The translations under genes and the position numbers were made by a program. A stretch of 64,000 bases of DNA from Bimastos eiseni (lineage: Eukaryota; Annelida; Clitellata; Crassiclitellata; Lumbricidae), in assembly GCA_959347315.1 (NCBI GenBank), contig OY365811.1, positions 37,035,206-37,099,205 of the forward strand, written 5' to 3'. The notes beneath the pieces are model-generated. The model saw nothing but the letters and a program-made list of their open reading frames with translations, made no database searches and was not told the DNA's origin. Below are positions 47,529-60,500 of this stretch, piece after piece (the stretch's first letter is position 1; every line of letters begins with the position of its first letter).

Positions 47529-50500
47529 CTGCAAAGAAATCAAAATGCACAATTAGATAAAGTACGGCAAAGGCCATGAAGAGAGGGAAGTCCGTGGAAA
47601 ATAAAATTAAAAAATCAAAGAAGAACATTGACAAGAACCAGCTGTCAAATATAGAATTATTTGACAAAAACCAAATGTGATCAAATAAGAGCTAACAATT
47701 CACTTCTATCATAATGCACAAAGAATCTATCAGTCAAACATTTCCAGTAACGACATCAATGTATGTTATTAAATCATTTATACAAGACACTATTTCAATT
47801 TAAAAATAAAACACACAAAACAAACTGAAGGTTTACTGACTTACCTATTTTAATTGCATTGCTATCTACATATTATCCATCTAAATTCATAAGTATTATT
47901 GGCAACCTTACTTTGTCTGGGATTATTAATTGAGTCATTCATTCAATACGAAGATTTATGTAGCGTTAATAGCATGGAAGTGCGGTAGTAGCACAAATAT
48001 ATGCAACAAGGCACTAAACAAATAACACAAATCTGTTGACTTAAGCACAATATTTCTTATTTTGACCAAATTTGCCATATATAAATGCATATAAAAACTA
48101 CACAGGTATAAGCCTCACTATTATACATGAAGGGCAACATCACTAATAATTATGGACAGAGCAATTGCTAGCCAGGGCACCCACTGAAATGGATGTGGAT
48201 AACAACCAAACTCCTTTTGCCTACCTTGTGCATTCGTTAAAGCACTCACACTGTGCATCTTCACCCACATGTCCACACACATACACATAAATACACAAAA
48301 CATTTGCATGTCATATCTTCCCACTGAATTTCAAATAAATAAAGAAAAAGATTCCGTACTTCTCTCCTCTTTAATTTCTCGTGGCTCCTCGTCTTCAATC
48401 TGCTCTTGGCAAATCGTCTTCACTTGGATCAACAGATCATCACCAGCAAATGATCGGGAAACTCCGATTCGACGGAAAATAGCAGCCGCCTGGAAGCGAC
48501 TCAAGATGGAGCTGGAAACGGCTGGCTTCTCGTGACTGTTCTGCATCAAACTTTCCCATTTGATGTCCAGGATGTCGACAACGCCTATTGTATATAATAG
48601 CATACACACAAGTATGCACTTATATGTATATCGTATCATATCTGAGAAATCATAAAGTGCTTGTTACAGTACTGGCTATTCAGAAGCATCACAGCCCCAA
48701 GGAAAAAAGAAACAATTCAGGCCAATTTATGTCCAAAAACGTTAAAACCAAGATTCAACAGAGATAGGTTCCAGAGTATAAAATCCGCCATCTACCTGTC
48801 TTCTTCACTTGGTGCTCCTCTTTATCCTCTTCAACAACTCCAATCAAATCGTCTAGTTCTCCATCGGAAATGTCGTCGTAGCCGGTATCCTCGTCCTTGG
48901 AACCTCTTCCGCTCTTTGTCGGAGTCACGTGTTCCGGTTTAACTTCTGCGGCTGAAATCACCAAATATTTCAAATTTACATTTAAAAGGCCTGGACCTTC
49001 AACTGAATAGGTAGGATCACTCATCAATCAATCTATCAATCAATGAAACGTAATATAACACTCCTTCTAGAGGCGCTCGTGGTCCGACTACGGCTAAAAA
49101 GTGAAGTTTCAGTAATGAGTGAAATGCAGAAGAGGAGGTTTAGAGCAGAAGATGAAGCTCTAGGGGTAGGATATGCCTACAGAATCCCAAAGACAGATGA
49201 ACAATGGAACAGGTAGACATGCATTCAAACATTTCTACCATTTAAAATGCTTTACATGTCCAGGCAGTCGCGGCTAACGTGGCCACTACTAGTGTTAAAT
49301 GAGGTACTGCAAGGTAAGTTATGGTAAGCTAGATTAAGTAATGAAAGAAATGATAAAGTTGATAAAGTATGGCTTCAAAAAGTCTTTATGATTTAAAATG
49401 GCACTCACCCCGTACAGGTACATGTTCCACAGGAGGTGCCACCACCACTGGCTCCACTGGAGGTGGCAGAGGAGATGGTACCCTGACCTCGGGTGCAGGT
49501 CGCGGACGAGGTGGGGGTGGCAGAAGTGCCTCACGACGAGCACGGTAATCCGGCTCCAAGCCACGGTCGTATCTAGAAAGAGAAAAAGGTACAATGATCA
49601 GCAAAACATTTCGATCGCGGCTATTAAGTGGCATGATATCCTTATCCCATGCAATAAAACATCATATTGTCTTCAAAACAATGTACCAGCTCCTGACAGA
49701 TGTATAGCATCAATATAATATCTGAAATTAGGATACATTGATGGGTAAAGCTTAAGGAGCCGCTGATTAATTTCAAACAAGATCAAATGATTCTAAGAGG
49801 ATTCAAGATCAAGTTGCAAGGCAGATCATGCATTCAATAAACCATAATAAACAATTTTAATACATACAATACCTTTTATCAACAAAGAAAACAACATTGC
49901 TTATCAACTACACCAACTCAACAATGTAATTAGTAACTTCTATAGCACTGGTGCCAAACAGACACCAATTGATGGCACACACTGATACCAAGCAAAAATA
50001 CACACTGATTCCATTTGAAGGCAGCAGCCATCTTTCTAGCAGTTTATTTTATTACGAACATTTCTATAGCACCCATTCAGATTTCTACTCAGAGGCGTCT
50101 CCTTTGCTAATCTACACAACGCCAAAGTCAATCCGATCAAACAGTAATGTACAATCAGCTAGGAAAGTGACACATGCATCTGAGAGATACTTCATAAACA
50201 ATAAAGCACAACGAATTGTACTGTACCTGTTGTCCCAATCGTCCCGTGGTCGATCTCTCTCCCAGTTGGGTGGCCGGGGTATTCCTCTGAATCCCAAATT
50301 ATCTCGCCTGAAAGGGTCCACCTCCCAATCATTTTCGGCGAAGTCTCTGCCTTTTGGCGCATCACGTTCGACACGATCATGATCAAAAGCTGCTCCCCGG
50401 AATGGTCTTGCAGCATCCTCTTCTGGGCGTACTCGATCATAGCTTCGATCTCTAGTCCATGGTTCGCGATCTTCATGATCATATGCTCGCTGCTCAGGAA

Positions 50501-51550
50501 CAGGCAGGCGTTCATCGCGATAATGACTGTCTCTATTGTAAAGATCAAAACGATCCTCATAGTGGCGATCATCGCGACGTGTGTCACGATCTCTTTGACT
50601 GTGCTTGCTGCTCAGACTTCCTCGACTCTGACTGCGCCGCATTCGATCGTCGACATGAACTGGAATCATTGACGGCTCCACATCCTTCGCAACAAGATCC
50701 TGAAAGAAAAAGAACAGATCAAAATAAGAAGAACAGATCCTAAATAAAAGGAACAGATCCAAAATAAAAAGAACAGATCCTAAATTAAACAGATCCTAAA
50801 TAAAAGAACAGATCCTAAATAAAAAGAATAGATCCTGAATTAAACAGAACAGATCCTAAATAAAAGAACAGATTCTAAATAAAAAGAACAGATCCTAAAT
50901 AAAAAGAACAGATCCTAGATGAAAAGAACAGAACCTGAATAATACAGAACAGATCTTGAATGATACAAAACAGATTCTTCATTCTTTCCAGTCAAAATCA
51001 AAAATCAATTTTCAAATAAGCATGAAAATAGAGATATAGTTAGCTCTCTGATTAACTATGGACATACCCTTTTCTCTTCCGATTTGACGCGGCCTCCACG
51101 TGATTCGACGTCGGCTTCGATCAATTTGGCAAACGCCAATGGATCGGATGCCCTTTTTTCACCGTCTGAAAAATCACAAAATGCAAATCAGTTCCACAGA
51201 ACTCAAATCTAATGATAAACCTAATGAATCATTCAAATATTTTCTTTAATGCCCGCATATGCAGGTGTCTGTATAGGTAACTTTTCTTTTAATGTTTTTT
51301 TAATGTTTGTGTGCACATGTATGTGCGTTTGTATAAATGTATGTGTGTATCTGCGAGAGTGTTTATGTATAAATATGCGTGCCTGTATATCGAATAAGTG
51401 TGTGTTGCTGAGTCTATGTATGTGTATACATGTTTGATATGAATATACAGACATATATATATATATATACATACATATATATATACATATATACTTGCAC
51501 AGATATATATCAATATATATATATATATAATAATCTATAATAATATATAT

Positions 51551-51586
<36 letters not shown>

Positions 51587-54500
51587 ATATATATCTGTGC
51601 AAGTGTGCACCTGCATATTTAAATAAGAATAAACTACCCTTGTGTTCATCAAAAATCTGTTAACAATAACTCATTATTCTTAGAAATTAGAAAGCACTGT
51701 AAAATCATTTCTACCTCAGAAAAATCACAGCAATACCTCAGAGGAAACCTACTATCCTCTTAGTAACATTACATTTCGGTTAGTAGTTGCTTAGCACTAA
51801 CCGGTTCTTTCTTGCTTATAGGCATAGCTGGACGACTTTGGAGACCGATCTCGACTCGGCGACCCGCGATGGTCCTCGTCTCTGCGCGAACCACGCTCCA
51901 GAATTGGCTTCTCTCTTTCAGCTAAACATGCAAATTTATTGCCTCCATTTAATTTGTCATCACTTGTAAACTGAGTTATTTATGTAATAATAAGTACAGG
52001 CTAATTTATTCAGTGATTTGCCGACGAGTCCATGACTTTCCTAGCACATAATCAAACATCTAGATTGCCAGGATGGTTCAAAGTAAGTTGAATAATAATA
52101 ATAATGATGTCTAATAATAATAAAAATAATGATGTCTAGTCAAAGTAATAATAATAATGAAGATTTTAATGGTCACAGCAGTTTTGAAAATGTCAAAATT
52201 TAGTGACAGTATATATATGAATCGTTTTGAATTTCTTCCTTTTAATCATCTCGTTATAAATCTGATCATTCCAATTAAGAAAGCAGTTGCAAAGTCTTCT
52301 AATCTCGCATCGCCTTCATCATGTATACATCTCTACAAATTGGATTTGCAAGAGTTACCTAATTGCAGAGCTTTCTGATCGACCTCAGGGTCAATCCGTG
52401 ATCTTTTCCAGTCTTTGCCACGCTCCCATCCTTCTCTTTCCGATCCAGTTTTCTCTAGGGAGCGTCGTCTCTTGTGGGAGTCATCCCTTCCGTGCCACGA
52501 TTCTTTCATGTCCGATCCTCTTTCCCTTCCTTCTGCGATTGCCTGGAAACAGAAAAGCTCGTACTGACCAGATAATAGCTAGGTGTCTAAGAATTCTACC
52601 TGAACCTAAACCACAGAGGGGTGGGAATAGAGTAATAGACGACACACTGAGGCTGAGGAGCTGGATTCAAAACCCGGCAGCAGTTGGTTAAATAAAATTT
52701 ACATGTATAGCATAATGGAGCCTTGCACGGCTGCCAACTTTATTCGTTTATACTATATCTATAATCCGCATTGCTGTCAGTTTGAAAAATAAACGAAAAT
52801 TATTTTTGCTATTATTACAGTGCTGCATTTAATGTTGAGCATCTCTTAGAACACTCAAGATTTCTAATTCACTAAAATAAATATTATATTCATACAGCAC
52901 TACTCTAGTTAAGCCCCAACATCCAACTTTTCTTATTATTACATTATATTGCATTTATATGAGCGTAAGAGATCATTAAGCTTAAACCAAGGATGAGAAG
53001 TCAATGTGAGCACAGAAGGATGAGCTCTCACCTTTGAGTCTTTGCTCCTGTCTTTGGAATCGTGCCTTCGACTCGACTCCCAATCCTTCTCCGTTACGCG
53101 ATCTCTCTCCGACCGACTTTTATCCCTGTAATCTCCCCCCTCTCCACGACTCGAATGTCGATCGTCTTCTCTGCCTACGTTGCGACTTCTCTGACTTCTG
53201 TCCCTGCCAAGCAACACAGATCAAGTGTTCAGTGCAATCACTGTTTCAACTCACAGGGCCCCTTAGTAGCAAGTTGCTTCAAGGGAGCTTCATCTTGTAA
53301 ACTGTAGGTGCACGTTCCAATATATTGGAGTAATACGCTGAAATAACCTTGGTGTAATAGAGTATTCTATTTTAAATAACCCTAGACAAGCTGTTTTATT
53401 ACGGTTGAGTGGTCTCATGTACACCTCAGGTTAAGATTTTCTTATCATTCTCCTGTATATAATACATGAGCGAAAACAACGTATATAACTTTACCGTTGA
53501 AATTCATAAGAAATGCACTTTATTATAAGACTGCCATCTCCCTAATGCTATCCTCAAAATAAATGTGAAATCTACGATGTATAACAATTTTCATTACATC
53601 AAAAGCCAACATAAGGGAGTTTCAACGATTAAATGCAACAAACGAAAGAAAAAGTGTTACATTTCATATGTATTACAGCTTATTATGACTATAGACGTAT
53701 CTCGTAAATATTATGGCTTATTATGACTATGTAACTGTGGTACAGTAATGTTGGCATACGGAGAAGGAAAGAGAAAACGAGGGCGTTCAAGGAGGAAATG
53801 GATGGATGAGATACAAGAAAGAACTGGAATGAATCTGGAGGAATTAAGGGACGCGACCTCAGAGAGAGCAAGGGAGAAGGTTTATCATGACAGTCGCTAG
53901 AGTTCAACGAATTGAAGGCACAAGGTGACAAGGTGAACTGTGTTACATCTCGTACATAGTACGGCTGATTATGAATTTGTAATTGTCTAATATCTAGCAT
54001 GTATAGCAGCTTATTACGACTAGTTTGTTTCACTTTTCTTGTCTGACCAAATCTAGTAAGTTTCAGTTATTGAACTGTAGCATATGGAATGGTATTATGT
54101 ATTGCACAGTGCTAAATCCTAATATTAATCACATCAACTGCTGATCACTTTTGAGCAAAACTGTAGCAGTAGTCACAATCCTTTGTTAAGCGTAATAATC
54201 AAACTTTTATAGGTCTTTATTTTGTTTTTGTCTATTTTTGTCCTCTGTTTGTTTGTTGTCGTTTTGTTTGTTTCTCTGTTGTTAGTTTGTGGTTTGTTAA
54301 TGACAATTAAATACTCAGTTACCGTTCTTTCTCCAGTCGTTCAGCATCTCGGTCGTAGGCCGTTCGGCTGCTGAAGCTGTGATGTGACTCGCTCGGTGAT
54401 CCATCCCGCATCTTCTTGGCGCTTGGCGATCGTCCGCTTCCTACCTCTTCCTCCAAAGGTCTCTTTCTAAAAAAAAGTACCCAGCCAAATGTGTCCAGTC

Positions 54501-57500
54501 ACATTTCTTCAAGTTAGACGAAGGCAGAAGATCTAAGATTTTCATTCTTTGTTCCACGTCATTTACAAAGTTTTACACAATCAAACCTTCAATGATCTGC
54601 ATGCATGCATGCATAGAGCCATTTATAAAAGTGCAACATAAATCCTTGCTTTACATTACAATCTGTAATATAACCAAATCAACTTGCATGATGTCACAGG
54701 GAGTGGAAAAAACTTCAAACGTTTCTATTAGTGTTAAAGGAGGTACTGCAAGGTAAATTATGGTAAGCTAGATTAAGTAATGAAAGCAAATGTAAAGTTG
54801 ACAAAGTGTGGCTTCTTGCCTTTAAGATACCTTGTCAGAAATAATATTTATTTCAAACTAATTTAAATTAAGGTAACATAAGTTTTGATGAGTTGAGGTA
54901 GTACATACGTAAGTAATGGCATCTTTTGGTGCTGATGCATTGTCAATAAATGGCTAACTAAACTATTGTGGAGAACATATACTGACATACACTGACTAAA
55001 GCTGTCAACTGGTACTCGCAAAAGGCTGACTCACATTCCGTAAAAATGCACGATTTTAACCGAACATATACCAGAAATGTTCTATTGATCATTTTGGCTG
55101 ATCGGTTCTCTGGTGCCTGACATTCCGTAAAAATGAGCAATTCCCTAAATTTCCTTAAAAAATTTTCGCGCGGTCAGGTACCCGCTCAGCAGTTCCAACG
55201 GGTACTCGGGCCGTGATTTTAACATTTTGGGACAGCCTTAACACTGACATACCTGGAAACTTCACGTTTATCTGTGTAACCTCTGGATGGGTCAGACCGG
55301 CCAATCATCTGCCTTGCCTGGTCATCTGCCTCACGTTCAGCCTCCCACTGACCACGTCGCGATGGCCTCTCTCTTCGAGATTCATCCAGTGAAACCTCTT
55401 GACCCACTGGACCATCTAGAACAGATCACACATCAATAGTCAGTAAACTCTTAGTCCCTGGAATGCAAACTATATTTAAGCAGCGGCAGTCTTTGTTTTA
55501 GTTGCTGGCCCTGGAATGGGTCCCCGTTTAGCATTGCATAGAACCTAAAGGTCTTACCACTACCCTCTTTACTAACTTAAAGATGGCCTGATTAATTAAG
55601 CTGTGGCTGGACTGGGAGCACTTTTGAGTAGATTACCTTGAAGGGGTTATAAATAAACATCTCAATAATAACCAGTGCTTTTTTCTGACGGAACGCGCCG
55701 GAAGGGTGTTCCGGCACCTTTTTTCAATTAGGCTACTAAAATATGAAAATAGTGGCTGTGCCGCAAAAAAATTATTTTGCGTTAAATGCTGTCATCAAAT
55801 AACTTTCAAGCCCGATAAACAAGATAATCAGCCGAGGTGAATGTCCGAGGCGATTTCCGGTTAAGCCCTAGCTAGCTGCTGATCACTATAAAGTGAGTGG
55901 TGCACCAACAATACATTGATGCATTGCAACACATTTTTCTAGACCATTCCTACATTTTCTGCTACTGCAAATGCTTCCTGACTACAAGAATAAACAGAGC
56001 CTTCCAGACCTCCAGGCTTTGAACTCTAGCAACAGTGCCCAAAAATCCCACATCCTACCGCTCCACCTCCTTACTGCCCCCCTCTATCGACTGAGCAAGA
56101 TAATTTCCCCACCTTTCTTGTATTTACTGCCACTGTGCTCGAGGGTCTCTACCCTCGACTTCTCTCTGTAGTCTCCTGTGCGCTGGTCTCTACTCTTCTC
56201 GCGATCGCGTGCGTCGTAGTCGCGATCAGACTCGCGTGTCTCGTAGCCTAAGCAATCCAAAAGACAATCAATCACCTCCAAGTCTAGAAATCAACAATCA
56301 GAAGTGCAATCAATCAACCTCAAACCAATCAGCAATGCCCTATGGCACTCATAATTACAAACCTTTTGATTCAGATATTAGTGCAGAGATGAACAAGGCA
56401 CTATACACAAATAGCTGCAGTAATAATTAATACTTGTCAATTTAACATGGTTTTTCTGTGCAATTAACCAAACATCATATTTCCACTCACTCGACGCCTA
56501 CTTATCCGTTCAATTTGCTTCTTTTGTACACTAACTCGATGCCTACATTTCTGCTTAAATACTACACATACTTTCACATTTGATCTCGTTCTAATATTCA
56601 CATACTTGATGTATGTTTTTCCAATCGATCTGTTTCTTTCCTGCTAAAGTCGTCTGCACGCCCACTTCTCTTATCTTCGCGATAGCTTGAGGAGTAGTAT
56701 TCCTGACGAGAGCGAGATTCGTCACCAACTTCTAATTGAAATAGCACAGAGAAGATGATGAACAGTTCATCCAGATATAAGTTTCTCAAGAAGAAAACCC
56801 ATTCATCAATTAATCACCAATTATGCAAAATGCAAAACATATTACATCCAAAACAAATAATTTCTAATCAAAAGCAGCAATTCAAATGTTTTCCAAATGA
56901 TACTCCTCGCAGTAACAAAATTAAATGATGTTAAAAGTTCATTAAGAATAAGCTCAGCAATGAGTAAACAGTGTTTGAACAGCAAGGAAATTAACCACTG
57001 TCACAAACACATATTAGACACAGAAGATTCAGAAAGTATTAGATAACTTAATATAACCAAATAAGCCATAAATTCTTCAGAGGATTCATGTATGTGTTAC
57101 CTCAAAGCCGCCTGGAGAGAAGATGGCCAGTTTACCTGGGTGATGTCTCTCGGTTGAAAGTGGGTAACGATCAGCCTCGTATCCGTGATCACGGCTGTAC
57201 CTACTGTCCCGCTCATCTCGATCGAGATCGGCTGCCTCGCGGCTACGATCGTATGGATCGGCCGAGTGGTGTTTATGCGACGAATAGCTCTGGCTTCGAG
57301 GATCCGGATGTTTCTTCGCGTATGGCTCCTCATACTGTTGATAGCGGTCGCCGTCCTTCCGACCAGGCTTCTCTCGACCCGAATAGTAATCCTGGTACTG
57401 TCCTACCGACGACTGTCCCTCGAGATCCCGCTCCGGATCCGGTATGGGCTTCGACGAGTGGTGGCTGCGCTGAGATTCCGCAGGGGACTGACCCCGACGT

Positions 57501-60500
57501 GACACGTCCCCGGGCGTCGTGGGTTTGCCCCTATCGTCTTTGGTCATCGGGGACCTCACCTTGCGGGAGTAGTCCCCCGCTTCGCCTGGCTTCTGCCGCG
57601 AAGGTTCCCCGTTGCCTGATCTGTCCTGGCTGTCTCTGCTGGCCTTGTCGGGATCGGTCGGAACCTTGGCGCTGCGCAAATCCGAAACGCCGTCCTGTGT
57701 GTGGCGAAGGCCGCTTTTGTCCCAGTCCTTCTTTCTGGCGCATCCGGGGGAGAGATCCTTCCTTCCATGTCCACGTTTCGCCGACTCCGACGTCCTCGTC
57801 TTGTCCTTCTCGTCTGCCGGTCGCCTGGCACGCGGCTCATCCGGTGGAGTTCTCTCTTTGTCTTTCTTCCCACGACTGCCGACCTTTGCCGGTCCCTTCA
57901 CGTCGTCCGGCCTAATGGGTTTTGCACCCGACTGTCTTCCCATTCCCGCTCCCGGTTTGGCGTCCTTTCCTCGTCGTTCTTTCGTTGGCTTTCGGTTGTC
58001 GCTTGATTCATCGCTGCTTCCACTGGAGCTGGAACTGCTTCCACTGGAGCTGCTTCCTGAGCTGCTGCCGCTGTCGCTCCCACTGCTGGAGCTGCTGGAA
58101 GACGATGGGCTGCTGGTGGATGAACGTCTCCTCTTCCGGCTGGCCTTTGCCTTCTCCAATTTCTGAGATCCACCTTCGCGTTTATCTGGCTGATCCAGGA
58201 GTTTCTCTTCCACCGGTGGCTTCAGTTTTTCGCTCACTCTGCCCGGAACTGGGAGTGGCAGAATCTGCGACTTTGAACGGCTCATCTTTGTGGCTCGGTC
58301 CTTAGACCGTGACGGAGAGACAGACCGATCGTTGCAGACGTCTTTCGATCTGGTCGGTGTGATCGATCGTTCTTTTGCAACCTTCTTGCCTTTCGTCGGC
58401 GATTCAACCCGTTCTTTCCATGGATCCTTCGTCCTCAAAGAAGGAGAAGTGTATTCCTTCCTTGTATCCTTTCCCTTCCCCTGTGCGGGCAGAGGAGGAG
58501 GATGAGGAAGCGAAGGGGAAAATTCCCTCTTGCTCTTGCTTGAGGACCCTGCCCTTCCGACTCTTGTAGTAGCGTCGAGTTTTGGATCAGACTCCATGGC
58601 CATCATGAGCAGTCGATTCTCAACAGACTTGTTCTTCTCGTCCTTTGCTTTCGACTTCTTCTCTGACGACCTGTCCAAAGCCACTGCTGCCATGCTCGTT
58701 GAACTCTCGGCTTTCTTCGCTTCGTTTGTCGACTTGTGCTTATCAGTTGATGACTTTGAAGACATCAATGGATCCTTTTGACTGCAACAAACAAAGCTAT
58801 TTGGGTTTTCCATTTCAATCATTATCACAAGGATTTATATAGTGCCCTCAAAGGCTAATTCTTTTTATTCATTTACTGCATTCACAATGCACAAAAAGCC
58901 ATTTGAATGCAATGCAAAAAGACTAGCATGCACGACCTTATCTAGGGCTTAAATTAGGGTCAATCAAGCAGACACTAATCCTTAACCCTCACAACCTAAT
59001 AGGCCTGCATGACAGTTATTTTCAACAAGAAAACAGTACCTTTCTTTTACAAAACGATTTAGCAATGAATTTCCTTTAATGATCCCAATTAGCATACAAA
59101 TCGATTTAAGAAGTAGAGCACATTAAGCTGATCCCAAAACACAGTGATGGGTATGAAGTGCTAGCGACTTCATTTTCTTAGCCTCAGCTTATGTGGTGGA
59201 TGGTTAGTCCTTTCTCTCAACCTCTGATCTTCCCACAGACTTTGTATGATCAACGTACATGGCTCTACCCGAGTTGACTTGCAGTGCAAACGAAGCAGAA
59301 ATGTTTAAAAAATTCATCTCTATTGGAGATTTGATTCCCAACATCTCGGTTCATATACCAGCGTGCTGACCCCTAGACCATCATGTACCCCTATTTAATT
59401 AAAGCAAAGAACTTCTGCATGGCTGAGAAAACATGAAGTGGATTACACCACAGCTCATTAATAAACTAGAATTCCGTTTAACGCATCACTCTACCGACAA
59501 GTCACTTATCTACAAAGAGAAACTCATGCACTGTTTTTATGGTTAGCATTTCTAAATAAACTTTCCTTAATGTTTCCAACTAGCACACCAGTAATGTAAA
59601 GCAAGCAATAAGTAACAGAGTTGATCAGACTGACTGTTTCTGTTCCTGCTTGTCATCGGCTCGGTCCGGACTGTGGCTTCCCTGGCTTTTGATGCGCTTC
59701 TTTTTCTTTTTATCTCTGGATTTCCTCCTAAGATCAAGATAAGTAAACAAATGAATCAGCAAAACAAACAACTGAACAATGTATAAATCAATAACCTATA
59801 AAATCAATCAAAAATAAAAAAAGGAAATATCAATAAATAAATCAGAGACCAATAGATAAATAAATTAAACATCAGTAAATAAATAGGAAAGAAATCAAAC
59901 ATCAATAAATAAATCAGAAATCTACGAATATTTAAATAAAGATCAGAAATCGCTAATACATCCAGTGCACATAAAATTAATCCATCAACAGTTATAATAA
60001 ATGTTTATGTAGAAAAGCTTTTAATGAACAACATTGTTGAAGTCTTACTGTAAAACCGTCGATTGACTGACTGACTGATGGTGGTTATAGAGGTTGGGTG
60101 GTAATTTGATAGAGGTTGGGTGGTATAATTTGTACCAGACAAACTAACAAAAGCATCTTGAGGAGCTACATCAAATAATAATCAGCTCTACATCATACCT
60201 AGATGAATCATCATCACCACGTGATGGACTCTTGTTCTTGGTCTTGCTGCTTGATGATTGCAATGCAGTGCCCTCGTCTTTCCTGTCATCCAACTTAAAA
60301 CAGAATTACATACATACACATAACTCATTTGTTAAAGTCATGTTTAAATTACACAGAAAATATCGATAATAATATATATATATATACATACGTATATATG
60401 TATGTATATATATAAAATGCATTTGTTAAACAGTCATGTTTAAATTACATAGAAAAATTTCCATAATTATAATAAGTTGCACCTTTCCAAATCTGTCACA

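Noticed and set aside
57088..58569. Several plus-strand frames of 100-275 residues
   Set aside because: Antisense shadows of ZC3H13 exon 8, which is GC-rich and therefore poor in stops on the opposite strand.
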